Shown: positions 1 to 7,343 of the stretch, in pieces | How the letters are laid out: every line of letters starts with the position of its first letter | Numbering within the stretch: position 1 is the stretch's first letter | From: Amycolatopsis nalaikhensis | Lineage (GTDB): Bacteria; Actinomycetota; Actinomycetes; Mycobacteriales; Pseudonocardiaceae | Direction: 5' to 3' | Assembly (NCBI RefSeq): GCF_030264295.1 | Contig: NZ_CP127173.1 | Location: 7,385,501-7,449,500 of the forward strand | DNA: 64,000 nucleotides | Program-made: the position numbers and the translations under genes | Notes under the pieces: generated by a model | What the model was told of the DNA's origin: nothing | Database searches by the model: none | The model's input: only the letters and a program-made list of their open reading frames with translations

Positions 1-15
1 GGTCCAAAGTCCCCG
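1..15. promoter_or_regulatory. DosR-like box (partial), upstream of the Rv1733c-like gene
   Basis: The first 15 bases contain CCAAAGTCCCCG, which reappears exactly at 6330-6341 beside another dormancy-type gene. The right half matches the AAGTCCC half of the DosR/DevR box (consensus half GGGACT and its complement); the left half (GGTCC) is degenerate. The window starts here, so the site may be cut. It lies about 105 bp upstream of the first gene. Confidence 0.35.
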
Positions 16-121
16 GGACGCCGTCCGAGTGTCGTCGCGCCGGGGTCCAACGCCTCTTCGCGCCGTGCCCGATTTCGAAGACGCTGGGGGAGCACGGAAT
101 TCACGGCGGAAAGGCAGAACG

Positions 122-709
122 ATGATCTCGATCGCGCGGCTGTGGCGCACCGTTCTTCCCCGCCGCGGCTCCGTGGCGCGGCCGTCGGACCGCGTCCAGG
201 CCGGACTGCTCGTCTTCCTGGTCCTGCTCGCGCTGGCCGCCCTGCCGTTCGCCGCCGCCGTCGGGTCGGAAACCCATGCCCGGCAACAAGTGCAGTCGGC
301 GCGGGAGCTGAGCGAGCGCACGCGGGTGACCGCGACCCTGCTCGCCGACGGCCCGCCGATCACGGCGAACACGCGCAGCGGTGTCGTCGGCACCGGCGCA
401 CCCACCGACGCGACGTGGACCTTGGCGGACGGGACGCGACGCGTCGGCGAGGTCGTCGCCGACCGGGGCACGCTCGCGGGCGAGACCCTCACCGTGTGGG
501 TGGACCGCACCGGCACTCCGGTGGACCCGCCGCTGAGCGGTGCGGGTGTCGTGATCGACGCCGTCGGTGCCGGGCTCGGCCTCTGGCTCGGAACCCTGGC
601 CGTGCTGGCCGCGTGCTACCGGCTCACCGTGTTTTTCCTGGACCGCGCCCGCTACGCCCGCTGGCAGCAGGAGTGGCTCCAGGAACAGAACCGCGAAACC
701 CATTCTTGA
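122..709 (+). CDS. Rv1733c-like two-pass membrane protein
   Basis: A 195-residue protein with a basic N-terminus, one membrane segment at about residues 27-46, an approximately 95-residue loop rich in Thr and Asp that should lie outside the membrane, a second membrane segment near residues 146-170 and a short basic/acidic tail. This layout matches the actinobacterial Rv1733c family, whose mycobacterial member belongs to the DosR dormancy regulon; its biochemical role is unknown. The ATG at 122 follows a GGAAAGG ribosome site; a longer in-frame start at 29 has none. It is followed 23 bp later by a universal stress protein gene, as expected of a dormancy cluster. Family assignment rests on topology and context rather than on a catalytic motif. 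Confidence 0.75.
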   Translation: MISIARLWRTVLPRRGSVARPSDRVQAGLLVFLVLLALAALPFAAAVGSETHARQQVQSARELSERTRVTATLLADGPPITANTRSGVVGTGAPTDATWTLADGTRRVGEVVADRGTLAGETLTVWVDRTGTPVDPPLSGAGVVIDAVGAGLGLWLGTLAVLAACYRLTVFFLDRARYARWQQEWLQEQNRETHS

Positions 710-732
710 GAACGAGGAGAAGGTGAACTGAC

Positions 733-1239
733 ATGACCACGGCATACGAGGACGAGATCGTCGTCGGGGTGGACCATTCGGCGGTGAGCGCGGCCGCGCT
801 GCGCTGGGCGGCGGCGGAAGCCGCGGCGAGCGGCCGCCGGGTCGTCGCGCTGCGTGCCTGGACGTTCGAGCCGGTCTACGACCTCGGCGCGGCCGTCGCC
901 GGGTCGCCGCAGAGTGTCGCCGAGCGGGAGCGGATCCAGCTCGACGACGTCGTCGGCGTGGTACGGGCCGAACACCCCGGCGTCGCCATCCGGGCCGAGC
1001 TGGTCGAGCATTCGGCCGCGGTGGCGCTGGAAGAGGCGTCGAAGACCGCGGCGATGCTCGTACTGGGCAGCCACGGCCGGGGCCGGTTGCTGAAGCTGCT
1101 GGTCGGGTCGGTCGCCGAGCACTGCCTGCGTGAGGCGAGCTGCCCGGTGGTGGTCATCCCGGCGCGGACCGTGCCCGAACCGGAGCCGGAGCGGGTGCCC
1201 GAGCCCGCGGCGTCGTACTACCCCGGGCCGCTGCTGTGA
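733..1239 (+). CDS. Universal stress protein (UspA family)
   Basis: A 168-residue single-domain Usp. The N-terminus carries the beta-1/Asp pattern VVGVDHSAVSAAAL, and the C-terminal half carries the ATP-binding signature G-S-H-G-R-G followed by GSVAEHCLREASCPVVVIP, so this is the ATP-binding UspA/FG type rather than the nonbinding type. A proline/glutamate-rich tail extends past the domain. The stop overlaps the next ATG (TGATG at 1237-1241), so it is translationally coupled to the CBS-BON gene. Usp proteins of this kind help actinobacteria in energy-starved or hypoxic states. Confidence 0.93.
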   Translation: MTTAYEDEIVVGVDHSAVSAAALRWAAAEAAASGRRVVALRAWTFEPVYDLGAAVAGSPQSVAERERIQLDDVVGVVRAEHPGVAIRAELVEHSAAVALEEASKTAAMLVLGSHGRGRLLKLLVGSVAEHCLREASCPVVVIPARTVPEPEPERVPEPAASYYPGPLL

Positions 1240-1928
1240 TGCCCGGCCACCGCCAGGTCGGGTCGGTCATGACGGCCGACGTCGTCACCGTCGGTCCGGA
1301 GGCGCCGTTCAAGGCCGTCGCGGTCCTGCTGGCCTCGTGGCGCATCAGCGGCGCCCCGGTCGTGGACGAGGAAGGGCACGTGCTCGGCGTCGTCTCCCAG
1401 GGTGACCTGCTCGAGCGCGCGACCCCGCACGGCCTGCTCAAGCGGCAGGCGCGGCGAAAGGCGGGCGCGGCGTTCGTCGCCGACCTGATGACGACGCCGG
1501 CGATCACTGTCCGGGCGGACGACGACGTCGCGGTCGCCACGAAACTGCTGGAGGAGCACCACTTCCACCGCCTGCCGGTGGTCGACGGCGACGGCAAGCT
1601 CGTCGGGGTCGTGTCCCGGTCGGACCTGCTGCGGGTGTTCCTGCGCACGGACCGGGAGATCCGCGAGGAAGTGCGGGAGGAGGTGCTGCGGCGGGAGATG
1701 GCCGTGGACCCGGCGTCGTTGTACGTGGCGGTGCACAACGGGATCGTGACGCTGAACGGCACGGTCGAGCGGGCCAGCATGATCCCGGTGATCACGGCGC
1801 TGACCCGCCGGGTCGACGGCGTGGTGGAGGTGCGGCAGCAGCTGAAGGCTGACCTCGACGACCGGGGCGTGTCACCGGTGCGACCCGGCCCGGTCGGGGT
1901 CCTGAGCCCGAACAAGCCACACAACTGA
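1239..1928 (+). CDS. CBS-pair and BON domain protein
   Basis: A 229-residue protein with two CBS motifs (about residues 8-65, beginning VGSVMTADVVTVGPEAP, and 80-140, beginning VADLMTTPAITVRADDD) followed by a BON domain (about 155-215, containing GIVTLNGTVERAS and VDGVVEV). CBS pairs bind adenosine nucleotides and BON domains contact membranes or polymers, so an energy-sensing role is likely but the target is unknown. The ATG at 1239 overlaps the stop of the Usp gene; a GTG one codon earlier is also possible. Hypoxia-induced CBS proteins are typical partners of Usp in the DosR regulon. Confidence 0.9.
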   Translation: MPGHRQVGSVMTADVVTVGPEAPFKAVAVLLASWRISGAPVVDEEGHVLGVVSQGDLLERATPHGLLKRQARRKAGAAFVADLMTTPAITVRADDDVAVATKLLEEHHFHRLPVVDGDGKLVGVVSRSDLLRVFLRTDREIREEVREEVLRREMAVDPASLYVAVHNGIVTLNGTVERASMIPVITALTRRVDGVVEVRQQLKADLDDRGVSPVRPGPVGVLSPNKPHN

Positions 1929-1948
1929 ACCGGCGCACAGCGAAGGGG

Positions 1949-1971
1949 TCATCGTCCACATCGGACGATGA
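1949..1971. promoter_or_regulatory. Perfect 9-bp inverted repeat upstream of the acyltransferase gene
   Basis: TCATCGTCC and GGACGATGA flank a five-base spacer (ACATC). The element lies 20 bp after the CBS-BON stop and 55 bp before the acyltransferase start. No T-run follows it, so an operator is as likely as a terminator. Confidence 0.5.
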
Positions 1972-2025
1972 CCGCTTCGCCGGGCGCCGGAAAAGCGTTT
2001 CCTGTAACCGGAAAGGGGAACGACG

Positions 2026-3546
2026 ATGACTGTGCCGAGCACGCGGAAGACGGCCGGGCCGCGCCGGCGGGTGCCCGCCCAGGACAGCCTGTGGCTGCAC
2101 CTGGACCGGCCCGAGAACCTGATGGTCGTCACGTCGGTGCTGTGGACGCGCACCCCGGTGGATCCGGCGCGGCTGCGCTCGCTCGTGGCCGACCGGCTGC
2201 TCGCGCGGTACCCGGTGTACCTGCAGCGGGCGGTGCGGCGCGGCCGCGGCCTGGTGTGGGAAACCGACCGCTCGTTCGACCTCGGCGAGCACCTGGTCGT
2301 GCGCGATCTCCCGGCGCCGGCGGACCAGGCGGCCCTCGAGGCGTTCGTCGCCGCCCGGCGCGGCGAGCCGTTCGACCCCCGGCATCCTTTGTGGACCATC
2401 GACCTGCTGCGGGACTACCGTGGCGGCAGCGCGCTGGTCTGCCGGACGCACCACGCGATGGCCGACGGGATCCGCTTGACGCAGGTGCTGTTCAGCCTCC
2501 TGGACCCGGCCGACGGTGAATCCGCGCCGCACGCCAAGGTCGGCGGGGCCGCGCCGCGCCGCGAAGCCGTGGCACAGCCGGTGGTCCGCCTCGGCGCCGC
2601 CGTGCTCGAGGCACTGGGCGACGCCGGCGCGAAGGCGCGTCGGCAAGCCGCCCGGGTGCATCCCGTGCTGGAGACCGCGGTGTCCCTGCCGGTGCTCGGC
2701 GCGACGGCCGCCGCGGGTGCCGCGGGCGCGGCCGCCGGGTTCCTGAGCTCGGGGCTGGACGGTGGCCCGCGCCGGGTCGTCGACGCGGTCGCCGGTGCGG
2801 CGACGACGGTCTGGCACAGCGCCACCGGCGCCGGTGAGCTCCTCGGCCCGTCGACGGCCACCGGAATCTGGGACGGCGAGCCGGGGGTCGAGAAGACCGC
2901 GGCGTGGGGCGACCCGGTGCCGCTCGCCGAGCTCGCCCGGATCGGCCACGAGACCGGCACGACGGTCAACGACGTCTGCACCGCGCTCGTCGCGGGCGCG
3001 CTCGACCGGTACTTCACCGCGCACGGCACCGCGCGGCCCGGCCCCTCCGACGTCGGCTGGCTGATCCCGGTGAGCCTGTCCTCCTTCGACGACGAGCTGC
3101 CCGCCACCCTGGGCAACCACTTCTCGCTCGTGCTCGCGCGGCTGCCGCTCGGCCGCCGGACGTTCGCCGAGCGCCTCGCCGAGGTGCACCGGCGCGTCGC
3201 CCGGATCCGCGACTCCTACGAACCCGTGCTGACCTTCGGGATGCAATACGCGATCGCGCGGAGCCCGGCGCCGGTCGGCCTGGCGCTGAGCCGGTTCTTC
3301 GCGGGCAAGGCCGTCGGCGTGCTCACGAACGTCCCGGGCCCGCGCACGCCGATGACGCTGGCCGGCGCGCCGGTCGAAGGCATCGTCGGGTGGGCGCCGT
3401 GCAGCGGCCGCCAGGCGATCACGATCTGCGTGTTCAGCTACGCGGGCCAGGTGCGCTTCGGGTTCGGGACCGACCGGAAGCTCGTCCCGGACCCGGCGGC
3501 CCTGGTCGACGCGCTGGCCGCGGAGTTCGCCGCGGTCAGCGCGTGA
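2026..3546 (+). CDS. Wax ester synthase / diacylglycerol acyltransferase (WS/DGAT)
   Basis: A 506-residue acyltransferase of the bifunctional WS/DGAT family, which uses acyl-CoA to acylate diacylglycerol or fatty alcohol for lipid storage. The catalytic HHxxxDG motif is intact as HHAMADG at residues 142-148, and the C-terminal part holds the conserved TNVPGPRTPM block and the VFSYAGQVRFGFGTD segment. An Ala/Gly-rich central insertion (about residues 215-245) separates the halves. The ATG at 2026 follows GGAAAGGGG. It ends 7 bp from a second, convergent WS/DGAT. Mycobacterial relatives (Tgs1) are DosR-controlled and make dormancy triacylglycerol, which suits this neighbourhood. Confidence 0.94.
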   Translation: MTVPSTRKTAGPRRRVPAQDSLWLHLDRPENLMVVTSVLWTRTPVDPARLRSLVADRLLARYPVYLQRAVRRGRGLVWETDRSFDLGEHLVVRDLPAPADQAALEAFVAARRGEPFDPRHPLWTIDLLRDYRGGSALVCRTHHAMADGIRLTQVLFSLLDPADGESAPHAKVGGAAPRREAVAQPVVRLGAAVLEALGDAGAKARRQAARVHPVLETAVSLPVLGATAAAGAAGAAAGFLSSGLDGGPRRVVDAVAGAATTVWHSATGAGELLGPSTATGIWDGEPGVEKTAAWGDPVPLAELARIGHETGTTVNDVCTALVAGALDRYFTAHGTARPGPSDVGWLIPVSLSSFDDELPATLGNHFSLVLARLPLGRRTFAERLAEVHRRVARIRDSYEPVLTFGMQYAIARSPAPVGLALSRFFAGKAVGVLTNVPGPRTPMTLAGAPVEGIVGWAPCSGRQAITICVFSYAGQVRFGFGTDRKLVPDPAALVDALAAEFAAVSA

Positions 3547-3553
3547 CGGGGGT

Positions 3554-4903
3554 TCAGCGCAGGGCCAGGACGTCCCGCCCGATCGCCTTGGCGAGCACGT
3601 CGGTGTCGGGAACCGCGTCGGCGTCGGCGGTGATTCCGATGCTCACCTGCCCGGCGTAGCTGAGCATCGCCACGCCGACCCGCAGCCGCACCGCGATCGG
3701 GACGTACGGGAAGATCTCGACGATCCGGCGGCCGAGCGCGAACAGCGGTTCCGACGGCCCGCGGACGTTCGTGGTCACCGTGACGACGTTGCGCTGCGGC
3801 AGGTGCGCGGCCGCCCGGATCGCCCACGCGACCGGGGCGTACGGCGCGTGCGCGGCGGTCGCCGTGAGCAGTGCGCCCGCGTCGGCTTCCTTGTCCGCCT
3901 TCAGCTTGCTCAGCCGGCGGTGCACCCGGATCAAGCGCTGGGCCGGGTCGGCGACGTCGACCGGCAGCAGGGGCAGCAGCAGGGAAACCTCGTTGTCGAG
4001 CGAAGTCCCGGTCCGCACCGACACCGGCACGAGCGAGCGCACGCTGTCGGCGGCGGGTGCTTCCCCGCGGTGCAGCAGCAGTTCGCGGAAACCGCCCGCG
4101 ACCGCGGCGAGCAGGACGTCGTTCACCGTCACGTCGTACGCCCGGGCGACGGCTTTGACGTCGGCCAGCGGTACCGACGCCGTCGAGTAGCGCCGGGCGC
4201 GGCCGAGCGGCCCGGTCAACGGGGTCGGGGACACCGGCAGCAGCGCCGAGGTCATCGCGGCGAGGCCGCGCGCGGCCTCGGTGACGCGGCGGGCCAGCCG
4301 GTTCGGGTGGCGGGCCTGGCGGGCCACCAGCCGCGCCTGATCCCACGGGGTGCGCAGCAGCGTGCCGGCCGCGTCCAGCAGCAGGCCGGCCACACCGGGA
4401 TCCGGCGCCGCGGTGGCGGGCCGCGTGCCCGCCGGGGTGCCGCCGAACAGGATCGTCTGCAGCCGGGTGACCGCGAGCCCGTCGGCCAGCGCGTGGTGCA
4501 CCTTCGACAGGATCGCCCAGCGCCCGTCCGGCAGGCCCTCGATCACCCAGAACTCCCACAGCGGCCGGTTCCGCTCCAGCCGTTCGCCCATCAGCAGGGC
4601 GACCAGTTCGCGCAACGCCGTCTCGTCGTGCGGCGCCGGGAGGGACACGCGGCCGAAGTGCGCGGCGGGGTCGAACCCCGGGTCGTCGACCCAGGCCGGT
4701 TGCCCGAGGTCGAACGGGACCGTGCGCACCTTCTGCCGGTAGCGCGGGACCCCGGCCAGCCGCGCGAGCACGGCCGCCACGAACTCGTCGTGCCCGGGCG
4801 CCGGCCCTTCCACGACCGCCACCGAGGCGATGGCGAGCGAGGAGGCCGGGTCCTCGTCCTCGATCTGGAGAAAAGCCGCGTCGAGCGGGCTGAGCCGGTC
4901 CAT
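3554..4903 (-). CDS. Second wax ester synthase / diacylglycerol acyltransferase
   Basis: A 449-residue WS/DGAT starting with the family hallmark MDRLSPLDAAFLQIED and carrying the catalytic HHALADG at residues 136-142, the VTTNVRGPSEPLFALG block and a C-terminal MLSYAGQVSIGITAD segment. It is clearly diverged from the convergent acyltransferase next to it, so the two are probably paralogues with different substrate preference rather than a recent duplication. I prefer the ATG at 4903 because AGAGGA sits just upstream; an in-frame ATG at 4924 overlaps the stop of the SHOCT gene (ATGA) and would add seven residues. It appears to be last in an operon with the SHOCT and nitroreductase genes. Confidence 0.94.
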   Translation of the reverse strand: MDRLSPLDAAFLQIEDEDPASSLAIASVAVVEGPAPGHDEFVAAVLARLAGVPRYRQKVRTVPFDLGQPAWVDDPGFDPAAHFGRVSLPAPHDETALRELVALLMGERLERNRPLWEFWVIEGLPDGRWAILSKVHHALADGLAVTRLQTILFGGTPAGTRPATAAPDPGVAGLLLDAAGTLLRTPWDQARLVARQARHPNRLARRVTEAARGLAAMTSALLPVSPTPLTGPLGRARRYSTASVPLADVKAVARAYDVTVNDVLLAAVAGGFRELLLHRGEAPAADSVRSLVPVSVRTGTSLDNEVSLLLPLLPVDVADPAQRLIRVHRRLSKLKADKEADAGALLTATAAHAPYAPVAWAIRAAAHLPQRNVVTVTTNVRGPSEPLFALGRRIVEIFPYVPIAVRLRVGVAMLSYAGQVSIGITADADAVPDTDVLAKAIGRDVLALR

Positions 4904-4920
4904 GACGTCCTCTCGGGGGT

Positions 4921-5160
4921 TCATCTCGTCCGGGTGAGGGCGTCGCGGCGGCGCTCGTACTCTTCCTCGTCGATCTCGCCGCGGGCGAACCGTTCGTCGA
5001 GGATCCGCCGGGCGGTGTCGCCCGGGCTCGGGGGCAGCGGCGCCCGCCGGGCCAGGACGACGACGAGGCTGACGACCGCGGCCAGGATCAGCGCCATCAG
5101 CACGAGCATGCCGATGCCGCCGGCCCAGCCCATGGTTCCGGGGTAGTGCCAGTACGGCAT
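4921..5160 (-). CDS. SHOCT-domain small membrane protein
   Basis: A 79-residue protein beginning MPYWHYPGTMGWAGG, with one membrane helix at about residues 14-37 and a C-terminal SHOCT motif (ARRILDERFARGEIDEEEYERR without the run being longer). SHOCT segments are short helical oligomerisation modules; the function of these small anchored forms is not known. A strong AGGAAAGGAG ribosome site precedes the ATG at 5160. It lies 14 bp after the nitroreductase gene and overlaps or nearly abuts the downstream acyltransferase, which supports a three-gene operon. Confidence 0.88.
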   Translation of the reverse strand: MPYWHYPGTMGWAGGIGMLVLMALILAAVVSLVVVLARRAPLPPSPGDTARRILDERFARGEIDEEEYERRRDALTRTR

Positions 5161-5174
5161 GACCGGCTCCTTTC

Positions 5175-6188
5175 CTAGCGGGCTTGGAAGTGTTTCGGTG
5201 CGGCTTCGAGGGGTTGCAGGACGTCGGCGAGGTCGCGGCGTGGGGTGGCGGGCAGCGGATCGGCGTTGGCGGGTGCCCAGCCGATGCGCAGGATCATTTG
5301 GGGGTAGGAGCCGCCGGTGACGTGTTCGGCGATGGTCTCGCGGACGTCGCGCAGTTCCAGTGGTTCGGTGAGCGGGCAGGAGGAGAGGCCGAAGGCGTTC
5401 GCGGTCAGGAGCACCGCGCTGGTGGCTTCTCCGGCGCGTAGGCGTGACATGCGGTCGTCGGAGGCGGTGCTCAGGACGAGCAGGACGGTTTCGTCGTCTT
5501 CGGCCTTGGCGTTGGGTGGCTGGGTGAGCAGCGGATCGGCGAACGGGCGGGTGCGCAGGGCGCCCGGCGTGTCGTCGGGGGCAGGGGTGTTGCGGGCGGG
5601 CACACCGTCGGGGGAGAGGTGACGCCCACTCCACGCCGCCAGCTCGGTGCGGTAAGCGGGGTCGCCGGTATGGCGTTCGGAGGCTTCTTCGATGGCGGTG
5701 GCCAGGTGGTAGCGCGCCGCGTTCTCGGCGGCCTGCAGGATGGTCCCTTCCCGCGCGGCTGCGGTGGCCATGGCTTCGACGTGCCCGCGCGGGACCGTCC
5801 AGGAGCTGTGGCGTCTGCGGTCGGTGCGCCGTCGGGGGATGGCGGCGGCCATGGCGATTTCGTCGTGGGTGGGTTCGTGCCGCTCGAGGGTGATGGCGGC
5901 GAGGTGATCGGGCTCGTCGGGGTTGGGGAGGCGGTGGACGTGGGCGGCCCAGCCGAGCGCGGCGAAGGCGACACGGGCGTGGTGGAGGGCGGCGCCGCAG
6001 CTGAGGATGAGGTCGCGGCCGTCGGGGTCGGTTTCGCGCAGGAGACGGTCGGGGTCGGCGTAGAGGTGCAGCGAGCTGTGCCCCAGCCGCCAATACCAGG
6101 GCTGGGAGTTGTGCACCGACGGCGCGCGGACCGCCATGGCGACGGCGGTTTTGACGGTGAAGTCGTCGGGAAGTCCTCGCTCCATCAT
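5175..6188 (-). CDS. Acg-family nitroreductase-like flavoprotein
   Basis: A 337-residue protein of the Acg (Rv2032-type) nitroreductase family. Diagnostic stretches are RAPSVHNSQPWYWRLG near the N-terminus, LILSCGAALHHARVAFAALG around residue 80, RRRTDRRR mid-protein and QMILRIGWAPANADPLPATPRR near the end. Members resemble two fused nitroreductase halves; mycobacterial Acg binds FMN but is reported to lack ordinary nitroreductase activity and may sequester flavin during dormancy. Two adjacent ATG codons (6188 and 6185) follow AAGAAGG; the second has the better spacing. The upstream intergenic region contains two DosR-like boxes, consistent with hypoxic induction. Confidence 0.9.
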   Translation of the reverse strand: MMERGLPDDFTVKTAVAMAVRAPSVHNSQPWYWRLGHSSLHLYADPDRLLRETDPDGRDLILSCGAALHHARVAFAALGWAAHVHRLPNPDEPDHLAAITLERHEPTHDEIAMAAAIPRRRTDRRRHSSWTVPRGHVEAMATAAAREGTILQAAENAARYHLATAIEEASERHTGDPAYRTELAAWSGRHLSPDGVPARNTPAPDDTPGALRTRPFADPLLTQPPNAKAEDDETVLLVLSTASDDRMSRLRAGEATSAVLLTANAFGLSSCPLTEPLELRDVRETIAEHVTGGSYPQMILRIGWAPANADPLPATPRRDLADVLQPLEAAPKHFQAR

Positions 6189-6275
6189 CGGCCTTCTTCG
6201 GGGTCGGGGGTGTCTTGCGGGTCGACCATCGCACCGCGGCGCCGTCGCGGGGAGGGCCGGAGTGCCTCAGCGCGG

Positions 6276-6290
6276 GGGACTTTCGGTGCC
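6276..6290. promoter_or_regulatory. DosR/DevR-like box
   Basis: GGGACTTTCGGTGCC carries a perfect GGGACT half followed by TT, and resembles the relaxed actinobacterial form GGGAC-N4-GGTCCC with one mismatch. It lies 88 bp upstream of the Acg-type nitroreductase start, a normal distance for activator control. Confidence 0.45.
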
Positions 6291-6325
6291 GGACGGTGTC
6301 CGATGTGGACCGCCGTGGGCGTGAA

Positions 6326-6340
6326 GTGACCAAAGTCCCC
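6326..6340. promoter_or_regulatory. DosR/DevR-like box, second copy
   Basis: GTGACCAAAGTCCCC has an intact AAGTCCC half and a 4-of-6 opposite half. Its core CCAAAGTCCCCG is identical to bases 4-15 of the window. Paired sites about 50 bp apart are common at DosR promoters. Confidence 0.45.
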
Positions 6341-6499
6341 GCCGCCAGGGCCGAAGGACGCCATCCGGCGGCCCGGTCCGCGACGTACGGTCGAGACCCA
6401 GGGGGATCCGTTCCGGAGTGATGGAGGCTGATTTCCCTGCTGACCGGTATCGACCGTGACCACGGCCTGTGCGGTGGGCTGTCCGGCTACCTGGCCGCG

Positions 6500-6868
6500 G
6501 TGAGCACCGCCGTCGGGGTGGGGGAGGAGTCCTGCACCGCGGACCTGGACGACCCCGCCTCGGCGTACGTCGCGCTGGACGTGCGGCTGGCCCGGTACCC
6601 CGGCCGGGACACGGCTCTGGTCTGGGACGAACGCCACGGCTGGGCGTTCGCGATGGAAACCCACTCCGGCGAGGACCTGCTGGTGCTCGCCTACCTCGGC
6701 GGCGAGGTGGTGGCCGCCCCGTCGCGGGTCCGCGGCTTCGTCGCGGCGATCCGGGCCGCGGGCGGCGCGACGGGCGAGGCGATCCCGGCCGACCTGCGCG
6801 GCGACCGCCGCGAACTGCTGGACCGCCTGCTGCGCTACCGGGTGCCGTTCCTGGCCGAGGCGGGCTGA
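6500..6868 (+). CDS. DUF6292 family protein
   Basis: A protein of at least 122 residues with the DUF6292 pattern ASAYVALDVRLARYPGRD, ALVWDERHGWAFAMET and VLAYLGGEVVAAPSRV; the family is characteristic of Pseudonocardiaceae and has no known function. The GTG at 6500 is the first standard start, but the upstream in-frame codons back to about 6437 read LTGIDRDHGLCGGLSGYLAA, which fits the family's usual N-terminal helix. The true start may therefore be a CTG near 6437 preceded by GGAGG, or the start may have been damaged. A second DUF6292 gene lies at 21537-21875. Confidence 0.75.
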   Translation: MSTAVGVGEESCTADLDDPASAYVALDVRLARYPGRDTALVWDERHGWAFAMETHSGEDLLVLAYLGGEVVAAPSRVRGFVAAIRAAGGATGEAIPADLRGDRRELLDRLLRYRVPFLAEAG

Positions 6869-7343
6869 GCCGTCCCGCGTCCGGCGTCGCGAATGACTCA
6901 TTCGGGACGTGGGAGGTCGCGAATGAGTCATTCGCGACGGTTAGGCGCCCCCGGGTCGAAGTGCGCCGGGTCGGGTACGCGGTGGAACGCGCCTGGCTCG
7001 CCGCGGGCGTCGTGCTGGCTCAGCCGCCGCACCTCGCGCCGGTCCGCTCCGCGCTCGGCGAGGACCGGCGCTCACCACTGCCGGACCCCCACCGCGCGGC
7101 GCGCACTGCCTCGACCACCTGGGCGTCGCTGGCCGCCGCGGCCGTGATCGGCGGGAAGCGGTCCGCCTTCCCCGGGACCCCGCGCGCAACTACCGCGCAA
7201 GGTGCTCGTCCGCCACCGATGTCGGACAAAAACCAACCATCGTCTCGTGATTTTCAGATAACTACTTTCGTAGGTAACCGGGCCCCGAGCCGGTCTGGTC
7301 TGCTCGTGAACACCACCTTCCAGGTCCCCGAAGGGAGATGTTC
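6869..7343. other. 475-bp region without a convincing gene
   Basis: After a long inverted repeat (6886-6938) the region has codon-like GC periodicity but no open frame with a recognisable family; short frames on both strands look like noise or a decayed remnant. The last 130 bp before the protease (AT-richer, 7205-7320) probably hold its promoter, but I cannot point to clear -35 and -10 boxes. Confidence 0.5.
6886..6938. repeat. Intergenic hairpin repeat, GAATGA(C/G)TCATTC family
   Basis: Eighteen-base arms (6886-6903 and 6921-6938) are perfect reverse complements around a 17-base spacer, and each arm contains its own palindrome GAATGASTCATTC. It starts 18 bp after the DUF6292 stop. The same core occurs at the right end of the window (63952-64000), also just after a stop codon. 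Confidence 0.85.

Larger units (their letters stand above)
6189..6499. other. Divergent intergenic region with DosR-like boxes
   Basis: About 310 bp separate the nitroreductase from the DUF6292 gene. I see two DosR-like sites (6276-6290 and 6326-6340) and, at its right end, codons in frame with the DUF6292 gene from 6422 onward that look like real protein. An ATG at 6421 with GGAGG opens only 12 codons in another frame. Nothing else recognisable is present. Confidence 0.6.

Noticed and set aside
6941..7229. Possible gene remnant, short open frames on both strands
   Set aside because: Protein-like stretches in one minus frame are interrupted by stops and match nothing I recognise; kept only as a noncoding region.
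7205..7337. Sigma-70 promoter of the protease
   Set aside because: AT-richer stretch present, but no -35/-10 pair with acceptable spacing could be chosen with confidence.
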